A stretch of 64,000 nt of DNA from JAGWRI01 sp035700805 (GTDB taxonomy: Bacteria; Gemmatimonadota; Gemmatimonadetes; Gemmatimonadales; Gemmatimonadaceae): the NCBI GenBank assembly GCA_035700805.1, contig DASSOG010000009.1, positions 1-64,000 on the forward strand. The letters run 5' to 3'. The notes beneath the pieces were generated by a model that searched no databases, was not told where the DNA came from, and saw only the letters and a program-made list of their open reading frames with translations. How positions within the stretch are numbered: position 1 is the first letter of the stretch; every line of letters starts with the position of its first letter. Below, one piece after another: positions 51,164-58,584 of the stretch. Both the position numbers and the translations under genes were made by a program.

Positions 51164-52671
51164 GTCCGGACCAGGGCCGGCCGACGCCGCGTCCCACGCA
51201 GGCGCTGACGCGGGCCACGATGCAGACGTCCGCCACGGGCGGCGAGGGGGCGCACGGCGAGGATTCATTCGTGCGGCGCGCGGGCCGCGACCTGATTCGC
51301 GATCTGTACGCGGCCCTGCGCGCGGTCAAGCTCTACCCCGTGGAGAATGCCGCGGTGCAGAAGGCGCTGGCCGAGGTGACGAGCCGCGGCCAGGAGATCC
51401 TGGCGCACGAGGACGACCTGCAACTGCGCGTGTCGGGCGAATTCATCTTCGTGAATGCCGTCCGCCTGCGCATCGACCTGGACAACTACGCCAGCTTCAG
51501 CCACATCCTCAGCGTGTTCCGGTCGCACGGCATCGGGTCGATGCACGTGCACGACGGGGCGACGGCCAGGGACTGGATGGTGCTCGTCTCGCTGGTGCAG
51601 GTGCCGCCGCAGGACGCCGACGACCAGCGGCTGGCCGCCATCAGCGGCAAGCTGGACGCTGCCGGGGTGCAGGCCTTCTCGCTCGGGCCGCCCACGGAGC
51701 AGGCGTCGGGCAACACCGAGCAGGCCAAGGAGCGCGCCAAGCGCACGTACTCCCAGTCGGTGGTGGTGGCCAAGGACCTCATGCACTCGGTGCGCATGGG
51801 CAAGAGCCCCAGCATCAAGAAGATCAAGCGCGTGGTGCAGGGTATCGTGGACCAGATCCTGAACGAGGAATCCTCGCTCATCGGCCTCACGTCCATCCGC
51901 GACTACGACGAATACACGTTCACGCATTGCGTCAACGTCTGCATCTTTTCCGTCTCCATCGGCAAGCGGCTGGGGCTCACCAAGCTGCAGCTCTACGACC
52001 TGGGCCTGGCGGCGCTGTTCCACGATATCGGCAAGCAGCGGGTGCCGGCGGAGGTGCTGAACAAGTCCGGCAGCCTCACGGACGAGGAGTGGCGGCTGAT
52101 CGCGGCGCATCCCTGGATGGGGGTGCTGGCGCTCTTCCAGGTGCGCGGGCAACAGGAGTTCCCGTATCGCGCCATGGTGGTGGCCATGGAGCACCACATG
52201 AAGACCGACCTCACCGGATACCCGCGCCCCATCCGGCCGCGGACCATGAGCATTTACAGCAAGATCGTGGCGGTGGCGGACGGCTTTGACGCCGCCACCT
52301 CGCGCCGTTCGTACCAGACCACGCCCCTGAACCCGGCGCTGGTGATGCAGGAGATGCGCGACAACCCGCGGCGCGGCATGGATCCGGTGCTCGTGAAGGC
52401 GTTCGCCAACCTGACGGGCATCTATCCCGTGGGCACCCTGGTGGTGCTGGACAGTTTTGAGCTGGGCATCGTGCACGCGGTGAATCCGCTGGCCGAGATG
52501 CTGTCGCGGCCGCTGGTGCGCGTGATCAGCGACGCCCAGGGCAACATGCTCCATCCGGGCGAGATCATCGACCTGGCCGACAAGGACGAGGCCGGCAACT
52601 TCAAGCGCACGATCATCAAGACTGAGAACCCGGAGCGGTACGGAATTCGTGTCGGCGATTATTTCATCTGA
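51160..52671 (+). CDS. HD-GYP-type phosphohydrolase (putative cyclic di-GMP phosphodiesterase)
   Basis: A 503-residue protein. Residues 37-150 form an N-terminal module (LIRDLYAALRAVKLYPVENAAVQKAL, DDLQLRVSGEFIFVNAVRLRID, FSHILSVFRSHGIGSMHVHDG) resembling that of the HEAT protein before it. The C-terminal HD domain has LFHDIGK with His288-Asp289, further histidines (THCVNV, AAHPW, MEHHM), and TGYPRPI in place of a full HHExxxGxGYP motif. It probably hydrolyses cyclic di-GMP, but the variant GYP region leaves doubt. It overlaps trpA by 23 bases. Confidence 0.82.
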   Translation: MSPDQGRPTPRPTQALTRATMQTSATGGEGAHGEDSFVRRAGRDLIRDLYAALRAVKLYPVENAAVQKALAEVTSRGQEILAHEDDLQLRVSGEFIFVNAVRLRIDLDNYASFSHILSVFRSHGIGSMHVHDGATARDWMVLVSLVQVPPQDADDQRLAAISGKLDAAGVQAFSLGPPTEQASGNTEQAKERAKRTYSQSVVVAKDLMHSVRMGKSPSIKKIKRVVQGIVDQILNEESSLIGLTSIRDYDEYTFTHCVNVCIFSVSIGKRLGLTKLQLYDLGLAALFHDIGKQRVPAEVLNKSGSLTDEEWRLIAAHPWMGVLALFQVRGQQEFPYRAMVVAMEHHMKTDLTGYPRPIRPRTMSIYSKIVAVADGFDAATSRRSYQTTPLNPALVMQEMRDNPRRGMDPVLVKAFANLTGIYPVGTLVVLDSFELGIVHAVNPLAEMLSRPLVRVISDAQGNMLHPGEIIDLADKDEAGNFKRTIIKTENPERYGIRVGDYFI

Positions 52672-53440
52672 AGCCATTGAGGCGCGGTTCGCGGCGCTCA
52701 AGGCCGCGGGTCGGAAGGCGCTGGTGCCCTATGTGACCGCGGGCCACCCGGACCGCGCGCGCTCCGTTGCGCTGCTGCAGGGGCTGGCCGGCGCCGGGGC
52801 GGACGTGCTCGAGGTGGGCGTGCCGTTTTCCGACCCGCTGGCCGACGGCCCGGTGATCCAGGCCAGCTCCCAGGCGGCGCTGGCGGCCGGCACGACGTTC
52901 AACACGGTGCTGGAGATCATCGCGGAGGCGCGCGTCGCCGTGCCGGTGGTGCTGTTCAGCTACCTGAACCCGCTGCTGGCCGCCGGGCCTGACGCGCTGG
53001 AGCGGGCGGCCGCGGCCGGCGCGCACGGCGTGCTCGTCACGGACCTGCCCGTGGGCGCCGACGTGGCGCGCGAGCGTTGGCTGGGTGAAGGCCCGCTGGC
53101 GTTCATCCGTCTGGTGGCCCCCACCACGCCGGCCGCGCGCATGCGCGAGATTTCCACGCATGGCAGTGGCTTCGTGTACCTCATCAGCCGGCTGGGCGTG
53201 ACCGGTGTGCGCAACGAACTGGCGTCGGACCTTCCGGAGACGGTGGCCCGCCTGCGCGCCGTCACGTCGCTGCCTATCTGCGTGGGTTTCGGCATCGCCG
53301 GTCCCGAACAGGCCGCCGCCGTGGCCCGGCTGGCGGACGGCGTCGTCGTGGGGAGCGCCATCGTGCGCCAGGCCGGCCAGTCGGTGGAACATGCGGTGAC
53401 GTTCACCCGGTCGCTCCGCGCCGCCCTGGATTCGGTGTAG
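52649..53440 (+). CDS. trpA: Tryptophan synthase alpha chain
   Basis: A 263-residue TIM-barrel enzyme that releases indole from indole-3-glycerol phosphate. The catalytic Glu is in LEVGVPFSDPLADGPVIQ and the Asp in VTDLPV; the phosphate site includes GFGIAGPEQAAA and VVGSAIV. A GTG start at 52649 lies inside the HD-GYP gene. TrpB is encoded 3.2 kb upstream, so the usual trpBA junction is broken by two signalling genes. Confidence 0.95.
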   Translation: MSAIISSEAIEARFAALKAAGRKALVPYVTAGHPDRARSVALLQGLAGAGADVLEVGVPFSDPLADGPVIQASSQAALAAGTTFNTVLEIIAEARVAVPVVLFSYLNPLLAAGPDALERAAAAGAHGVLVTDLPVGADVARERWLGEGPLAFIRLVAPTTPAARMREISTHGSGFVYLISRLGVTGVRNELASDLPETVARLRAVTSLPICVGFGIAGPEQAAAVARLADGVVVGSAIVRQAGQSVEHAVTFTRSLRAALDSV

Positions 53441-53441
53441 C

Positions 53442-55520
53442 GTGCAGTTCTTCCTCCGGGTGTACTCGCGCATCCTTGGCGCGGCCGGCATGCTCGTGCT
53501 CGCCGCGGTGCTGGCGCTCGACCCGCGCTGGATGACGCACGGCTGGGCCATCGGCGTGATCTTCGTGGCGTCGGTGATCCTGCGGTACTACCAGGTGCCG
53601 CTCACCAAGTACGGCGCGCTCAACCTGCTGGCGGTCCCCGCCATCGCGGGCGTGGTGGCGGTGGGGGCGCCGGGCACGGCGCTGGGCCTGTACCTCGGCG
53701 TGCTGGCGGCCGACCGGGTGATCCTGCGCAAGGCCCTGGAAGCCGGGTGGATCAACGCCGGGCGCGAGGTGATCGCGGTCGTCTCGTCGGCCGGCATGTA
53801 CGCGTGGGCCTCGCACCTCACCGGCGCTGCCACGCCGGCGTTCACCGCCGATGCCATCCCGGCGCTGTCGCTGCTGCTCTTTGCGTATTTCCTGATCAGT
53901 CGCGGCCTGCTGTATTTCACCTTGCTCATTCGCGACAAGCTGCTGGACGAGGAGAAATCCCTCATCCTGCGCTACGAAGTGATCGGGTTCGGCGCCGGCG
54001 CCATTGCCATCGCCATCATCCTGGTGACCATCACCGAGCTCGGCCCCGCGGGCTGGGCGATCGTCGGGCTCGTGCTCGGGCTTGGCGGACTGCTGCTCAA
54101 GCGCATCCTGGACGAGGCCGTGGGCGCCGAGGAGCTGAACAAGATCCTGGCCATGGAGCAGGTGGTGTCGTCAGACGTGGGGCTGGACGACGCCTTCCGG
54201 CGCATCGAGGCGCTGGCGCACCGGCTGGTGGACTGGCGGTCGTTCAGCATTTACCGGCTGCAGGGCGACCAGCTGGCGCTGGTGTGGAACCAGGCGGTCG
54301 GGGCCGTGCCCCGCGCCGAGTCTTCGGTGCCGCATCACCTGGCCGTGCGGCGCTCGGCGCTCGCCTCGGGGCAGCCGGTGATCGTGGGCGACGCGCAGCA
54401 CGACTCGCGCATTGACGTCCCCGTGCCGAACGTCGAGAGCCTGGCCTGCATTCCGCTCCGGTTCGGCGACCACAACGTAGGGCTGCTGGAACTGGAGCAC
54501 CACAAGCGCAATGCGTATTCCCTCAAGGAAGTCGGGTTGATCCGGCGGTTTGCCAACCAGCTCGCCACTACGCTGCACATCCACGACCTGCGCCAGCCGC
54601 TGCTGGAAGCCATGACGCGGGTGAGCTCGCAGCTCGACACGCTCACCGAGTCGGCCCGGGCCCTGCGCTCCGGGGGCGAGAGCGTGGCCCGCACCATCGC
54701 CGACATGAGCCGCGGCGTGGTGGAGGAGAACGAGCAGCTCGACCGCAGCCTGGAGGCCACCACGAGCCTGCACGAGGCTACGGCGGCCGTGGTGCGCGAC
54801 GGCAGCGCGGCTGCCGCGGCCAGCCAGCGCGCCACCGAGATTGCGGGTGAACACCGCTACACCATTGCCACGGCCATCGAGCGCCTGGTGAACGCCAAGG
54901 GGTTCGTGGGCGAGAGCGGCAACCAGGTGGAGGCGCTGGCCCAGGCCACCCGTCGCATTACCGAATTCATAACGGTCATCAGGTCGCTGGCCGACCAGAC
55001 CAACCTGCTGGCACTCAACGCGGCCATCGAGGCGGCGCGCGCCGGGGAGCAGGGGCAGGGGTTTGCCGTGGTCGCCGACGAGGTGCGCAAGCTGGCGGAG
55101 CAGAGCGCCACGGCCGCCGACGAGGCCAGCGACCTGCTGCTGGGCTTCGAGGAGCAGATGCGGCGCGTGGCGCTTCAGATGGGCCGCGGCCAGGCCATCG
55201 TGAGCGACGCCGAAACGCTGTCCGAGTCGGCGCGGGAGGCGCTGGATCTCATTGTCGAAGCCACCGAGGGCGCGGCGGCCGGCGCGCAGCGCATTGCGCA
55301 GACCTCACGCGACCAGGAGCTGGAATTCGGCCGGCTGCGGGAACGCGTGGCCCGCATTGCCGCCATCTCGCAGCGCAACCGCGACGGCGCCGAGACGGTG
55401 ACGTCGTCGGCCAAGGATCAGGCCGTCGCGCTCCGGGAACTCGAAGGCGCCACGCGGGAGCTCCGCGCCGTGACGGTGTACCTCAGTGAACTGACCCACC
55501 GCATCACGAGCGTCGCGTGA
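53442..55520 (+). CDS. Membrane GAF-MCP signal transducer
   Basis: A 692-residue protein with about six N-terminal transmembrane segments (residues 5-215), a GAF domain (about 235-385) and a C-terminal MCP signalling hairpin. The hairpin tip sequence RSLADQTNLLALNAAIEAARAGEQGQGFAVVADEVRKLAEQSATAADE (about residues 510-560) is typical of MCPs that contact CheA/CheW. No HAMP domain is obvious. It follows trpA by one base. No che or flagellar gene is in the window, so the pathway it feeds is unknown. GTG start; its TGA overlaps folB. Confidence 0.9.
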   Translation: MQFFLRVYSRILGAAGMLVLAAVLALDPRWMTHGWAIGVIFVASVILRYYQVPLTKYGALNLLAVPAIAGVVAVGAPGTALGLYLGVLAADRVILRKALEAGWINAGREVIAVVSSAGMYAWASHLTGAATPAFTADAIPALSLLLFAYFLISRGLLYFTLLIRDKLLDEEKSLILRYEVIGFGAGAIAIAIILVTITELGPAGWAIVGLVLGLGGLLLKRILDEAVGAEELNKILAMEQVVSSDVGLDDAFRRIEALAHRLVDWRSFSIYRLQGDQLALVWNQAVGAVPRAESSVPHHLAVRRSALASGQPVIVGDAQHDSRIDVPVPNVESLACIPLRFGDHNVGLLELEHHKRNAYSLKEVGLIRRFANQLATTLHIHDLRQPLLEAMTRVSSQLDTLTESARALRSGGESVARTIADMSRGVVEENEQLDRSLEATTSLHEATAAVVRDGSAAAAASQRATEIAGEHRYTIATAIERLVNAKGFVGESGNQVEALAQATRRITEFITVIRSLADQTNLLALNAAIEAARAGEQGQGFAVVADEVRKLAEQSATAADEASDLLLGFEEQMRRVALQMGRGQAIVSDAETLSESAREALDLIVEATEGAAAGAQRIAQTSRDQELEFGRLRERVARIAAISQRNRDGAETVTSSAKDQAVALRELEGATRELRAVTVYLSELTHRITSVA

Positions 55521-55876
55521 CATCACGGCCGCCTATGGATCGGATCACGCTGCGGGCCATGCAGTTTCATGTGCTCGTCGGCATCTTCCCGCACGAGCGC
55601 GAGATTCCCCAGCCGCTGGAGGTGGACCTGACGGCGTGGATCGCCCAGGGGCGGGCGGACGTGGTGGACTATCGCGGGCTTCACTCCGCGGCGCGCGATG
55701 CCGTCATGGCCTCGCCGCGCGAATTCCTGGAAGAGGTCGCCGAGCGCGTGGCCGCCGCCGCGCTGCAGGTGTCGGGCGTGCGCGAGGTGGACGTCGCCAT
55801 CCGCAAGCCGCACGTGCCACTCGGCGCGCCGCTGGCCCATGTCGAGGTGGCCATCCATCGGCCCGCGGCTGGGTGA
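55517..55876 (+). CDS. folB: Dihydroneopterin aldolase
   Basis: A 119-residue tunnel-fold protein of folate synthesis. The start DRITLRAMQFHVLVGIFPHEREIPQPLEVDL and the C-terminal VREVDVAIRKPHVPLGAPLAHVEVAI are diagnostic, the latter containing the catalytic Lys and the Pro-x-x-Pro-like turn. GTG 55517 overlaps the transducer stop; ATG 55535 is an alternative that fits the family start more tightly. FolK follows. Confidence 0.93.
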   Translation: MTSRPPMDRITLRAMQFHVLVGIFPHEREIPQPLEVDLTAWIAQGRADVVDYRGLHSAARDAVMASPREFLEEVAERVAAAALQVSGVREVDVAIRKPHVPLGAPLAHVEVAIHRPAAG

Positions 55877-55913
55877 CGGGGCAGGGCGAGGGCGCGCCAT
55901 GCAGGGATGCGAG

Positions 55914-56330
55914 ATGGGTGAAGTAGTATATATCGCCCTTGGCTCCAACCTGGGCGACCGCGCGGCATACCTGGCCGGCGCGCGCGGCGCCGTCGGGAAG
56001 CTGCCGCGCACCCGCGTGCTCGCCGAGTCGCCCGAAGAGGAGACGGCGCCCTTTGGCCCGCCGGGGCAGGACCCCTACCTCAACCAGATGATCGCCATCG
56101 ACACGGACCTCCCGCCCCACGAGCTGCTGGATGCGCTGCAGGCCATCGAGCAGGCGGCGGGGCGCACGCGCGACGTCCGCTGGGGCGCGCGCACGCTGGA
56201 CCTGGACATCGTGCGCCACGGCACCCGCACCATCCATGATGCCCGGCTGGAAGTGCCGCACCCGGGGCTCAAGGATCGCGACTTCTGGCGGCGCGAGATG
56301 GCGTGGCTGGACGAGGCGCTTCGTGGCTGA
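55914..56330 (+). CDS. folK: 2-amino-4-hydroxy-6-hydroxymethyldihydropteridine diphosphokinase (HPPK)
   Basis: A 138-residue HPPK that pyrophosphorylates the pterin for folate synthesis. It starts MGEVVYIALGSNLGDR; the pterin/ATP site includes ETAPFGPPGQDPYLNQ and the RTRDVRWGARTLDLDIV signature with the two Mg-binding Asp residues, then VPHPGLKDRDF. ATG 55914 has AGGGA six bases upstream and matches the usual short extension before YIALGSN; ATG 55899 is an alternative. It overlaps the next gene by 8 bases. Confidence 0.93.
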   Translation: MGEVVYIALGSNLGDRAAYLAGARGAVGKLPRTRVLAESPEEETAPFGPPGQDPYLNQMIAIDTDLPPHELLDALQAIEQAAGRTRDVRWGARTLDLDIVRHGTRTIHDARLEVPHPGLKDRDFWRREMAWLDEALRG

Positions 56331-56868
56331 CGCGAAAGCCCTTGACCTGCCGGCCTGGGCGCAGGCCGGTGACGACCGGCGCGCGCACATCGCGCGGGTG
56401 ACCGCGCTGCTGGACTCGTGGGCGGCGAGCATGGCCATCCCCGCCGACGAGGCCAGGGCCTGGCACGACGCCGGCCGGTGGCACGACGCCCTGCGGGACG
56501 CCCCGGACGCCGAACTCCGCGCGATCACCGGAGACGCGGCAGCGCCGGCGGAGATGCTGCACGGTCCGGCGGCCGCCGAGCGCCTGGCCCGCGACGGCGA
56601 GGTCCGCGTCGATGTGCTGGACGCCGTGCGATATCATACCATTGGGCACACGGAATGGGCGCGCACCGGGCGTGCCCTGTACATGGCCGACTTCCTGGAT
56701 CCGGGTCGCGAGTTTGCCCGTCCCGATCGCGCGTTCCTGGCGGCGCATGTGCCCCGCGACTTTGACGGCGTATTCCGACAGGTGGTCCGCGCCCGCATCG
56801 AGTGGGGGCTGCGCGAGGGACACCAGCTCTTTCCCGAGACCGTGGCGCTCTGGAACTCACTCACATGA
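56323..56868 (+). CDS. HD-domain phosphohydrolase (YqeK-like)
   Basis: A 181-residue HD protein like YqeK, a symmetrical diadenosine tetraphosphate hydrolase. Metal ligands appear in AHIARVTALL, AGRWHDAL (His-Asp pair), LHGPAAAERL and VRYHTIGH, and the family tail RALYMADFLDPGRE is clear. In many bacteria yqeK sits between nadD and a LytR-type gene; here a LytR_C gene follows but nadD is absent. GTG 56323 lies within the folK end. Confidence 0.82.
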   Translation: MADAKALDLPAWAQAGDDRRAHIARVTALLDSWAASMAIPADEARAWHDAGRWHDALRDAPDAELRAITGDAAAPAEMLHGPAAAERLARDGEVRVDVLDAVRYHTIGHTEWARTGRALYMADFLDPGREFARPDRAFLAAHVPRDFDGVFRQVVRARIEWGLREGHQLFPETVALWNSLT

Positions 56869-57287
56869 AGCCGGGATGGTGGGTGGCCGGGTTGCTGGGG
56901 GTGGTGGTGCTCGGCGCGGGCGGCTGGTACTGGCGTGAGCGCGCCGAGGCCGCCCACGCCATACGGGTTCCCGATGCCACGGCACCTGACTCCGTGCGCA
57001 TCCGCGTCCAGGTGCTGAACGCCACGCATGTGAACGGGCTCGCGAGGCGCGCCACTTTCTACCTCCGCGACCACGGCTATGACGTCGTGCTCATAGGCAA
57101 CAGCCCCGACCAGCACGACAGCACGGTGGTGATCGACCGGTCCGGGCATCCCCGCTGGGCGGCGGATGTGGCGCGCACCATGGGCAACGCGCGCGTGGAA
57201 GCGCAGCCCGATTCGACTCTCTACGTGGATGTCACGGTGCTGGTGGGACGGTCGTGGCGGCCGCCGGCCAGGCCGTTCTACCCCTGA
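56865..57287 (+). CDS. LytR C-terminal domain protein, membrane-anchored
   Basis: A 140-residue protein with one N-terminal transmembrane segment (about 5-22) and a LytR_C-type domain recognisable by IRVQVLNATHVNGLARRATFYLRDHGYDVVLIGNS and the closing STLYVDVTVLVG strand. Such domains occur alone or with LytR-CpsA-Psr proteins and are thought to act outside the membrane; the precise role is unknown. It overlaps yqeK (ATGA) and its end overlaps the convergent rlmN by 10 bases. Confidence 0.78.
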   Translation: MKPGWWVAGLLGVVVLGAGGWYWRERAEAAHAIRVPDATAPDSVRIRVQVLNATHVNGLARRATFYLRDHGYDVVLIGNSPDQHDSTVVIDRSGHPRWAADVARTMGNARVEAQPDSTLYVDVTVLVGRSWRPPARPFYP

Positions 57288-58342
57288 GTCGTCGCGCGGG
57301 CCGCCCGACGCCCCAGTCGTTCCACCTTGAGCTGGCCACATGCGGCGGCGATGTCCACGCCGCGACTCTTGCGCACCGCCACCTCCACGCCCTGCTTGCG
57401 CAGTTCGCGCGCGAACGCGGTGATCCGCCCGGCGGGTGTGGGCGTGAAGCCACGCGCCCCGCCGGGGTGCAGCGGAATCAAGTTCACAAAGGCGCGGCAC
57501 TCCTGCGCCAGGGCCGCCACGCCCAGCGCGTGCTCCTCGGCGTCATTCACGCCGCCGAGCATCACATATTCGAATGTCACGCGCCGGTCAAAGGCCTTGG
57601 CCGCCTGGATCACCTTGGCCAGCGGATACTTGGAGTTGACGGGCATCAGCTCGCGGCGCAGGCTGTCGCTGGGCGCGTGGATGGAGATGGCCAGCCGGAA
57701 CTGCTCCGGGCGGGCCGCCAGCGCCACGATGCCGGGGAGGACGCCCACGGTGGAGACGGTGATGTGCCGCGCGCCGATGCCAAAGCCCTGCGGGTCGTTC
57801 AGGATCGTGAGCACCGGGTCCACCGCCTTCCAGTTCATCAAGGGCTCACCCATGCCCATGAACACCACGTTGGTCACGGCAATGGGCGGGTCCAGCAACT
57901 TCATCTCGCGGAGCTGGCAGGCAATCTCATGCACCGCGAGGTTGCGCGTGAAGCCCATGGCGCCCGTGGCGCAGAAGGCGCACTGCAGCGCGCAGCCCAC
58001 CTGCGACGACACGCACAGCGTCACGCGGTCGCGGTCGGGAATGGCCACCGTCTCCACGGCCTCGCCGTCGGGCAGCCGGAAGAGGAACTTCTGCGTGCCG
58101 TCGGCGGACACCTGCCGCGCCGCGATGGACAGCCGCGGCAGCACGAACACTTCGGCCAGGCGATCGCGCAGCGCCAATGGCAGGTCGCTCATGGCCGCGA
58201 AGTCCGGGGCGGGCGCCTCCCACAGGTGGTGGACAATCTGGCGCGCGCGGTACGCGGGCAGCCCTTCGGCGGCAGCAAAGGCCGTCAGGCGTTGCAGGGC
58301 CCCGGCGGGGGTCAGGTCCAGCAGGTTCTCGCGGTCGGTCAT
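57278..58342 (-). CDS. rlmN: Dual-specificity 23S rRNA/tRNA adenine-C2 methyltransferase RlmN
   Basis: A 354-residue radical-SAM enzyme that methylates 23S rRNA A2503 and tRNA A37. The 4Fe-4S cysteines are in CALQCAFC (Cys117, Cys121 and Cys124), with GMGEPLMN and NLIPLHPGG as further signatures; a C-terminal cysteine in AAACGQLK is in position for the methyl-carrying Cys. ATG 58342 (MTDRENLLDL) is preferred over one ten codons upstream. It is convergent with the LytR_C gene and divergent from aspS. Confidence 0.96.
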   Translation of the reverse strand: MTDRENLLDLTPAGALQRLTAFAAAEGLPAYRARQIVHHLWEAPAPDFAAMSDLPLALRDRLAEVFVLPRLSIAARQVSADGTQKFLFRLPDGEAVETVAIPDRDRVTLCVSSQVGCALQCAFCATGAMGFTRNLAVHEIACQLREMKLLDPPIAVTNVVFMGMGEPLMNWKAVDPVLTILNDPQGFGIGARHITVSTVGVLPGIVALAARPEQFRLAISIHAPSDSLRRELMPVNSKYPLAKVIQAAKAFDRRVTFEYVMLGGVNDAEEHALGVAALAQECRAFVNLIPLHPGGARGFTPTPAGRITAFARELRKQGVEVAVRKSRGVDIAAACGQLKVERLGRRAARATTQG

Positions 58343-58411
58343 GACAGCAGAAAGTTGCGATCCCGGCGGCACCGGCCGAGCGCGGTAAAGACCAAGTGGG
58401 GCATAGACTTA

Positions 58412-58441
58412 ATGGTAGGCACCGTCAGGCACGCAGGTCAA
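58412..58441 (-). promoter_or_regulatory. Candidate rlmN promoter
   Basis: On the minus strand TTGACC (58441-58436) and TACCAT (58417-58412) are separated by 18 bases. The predicted start near 58405 gives a leader of about 60 bases. A near-palindrome (acttaatggtagg at 58408-58420 against cctaccgtaagt at 58449-58460) surrounds it. Confidence 0.45.
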
Positions 58442-58527
58442 GCGACCTCCTACCGTAAGTTGCGATCCGGCATTATGATACAGGGTTCGATGAGTCCATC
58501 TTCGGCCCCTATCGCATCCCCTGCCCA

Positions 58528-58556
58528 CCGACCCGGCCCGCGAGTGCCCGGGTCGG
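58528..58556 (+). other. Hairpin in the aspS leader
   Basis: CCGACCCGG and CCGGGTCGG form a perfect 9-bp stem with an 11-base loop, ending 28 bases before the aspS ATG. No T-run follows and no T-box consensus is visible, so it is either a protein-binding or translation-modulating structure or a weak attenuator. A TATGAT -10-like box without a good -35 lies at 58474-58479. Confidence 0.4.
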
Positions 58557-58584
58557 TTCGCGTGTTGGGGACCTTCACTCCAGA

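Noticed and set aside
58343..58584. T-box or other riboswitch before aspS
   Set aside because: Only a simple hairpin is seen; no T-box core or specifier-like sequence could be identified.
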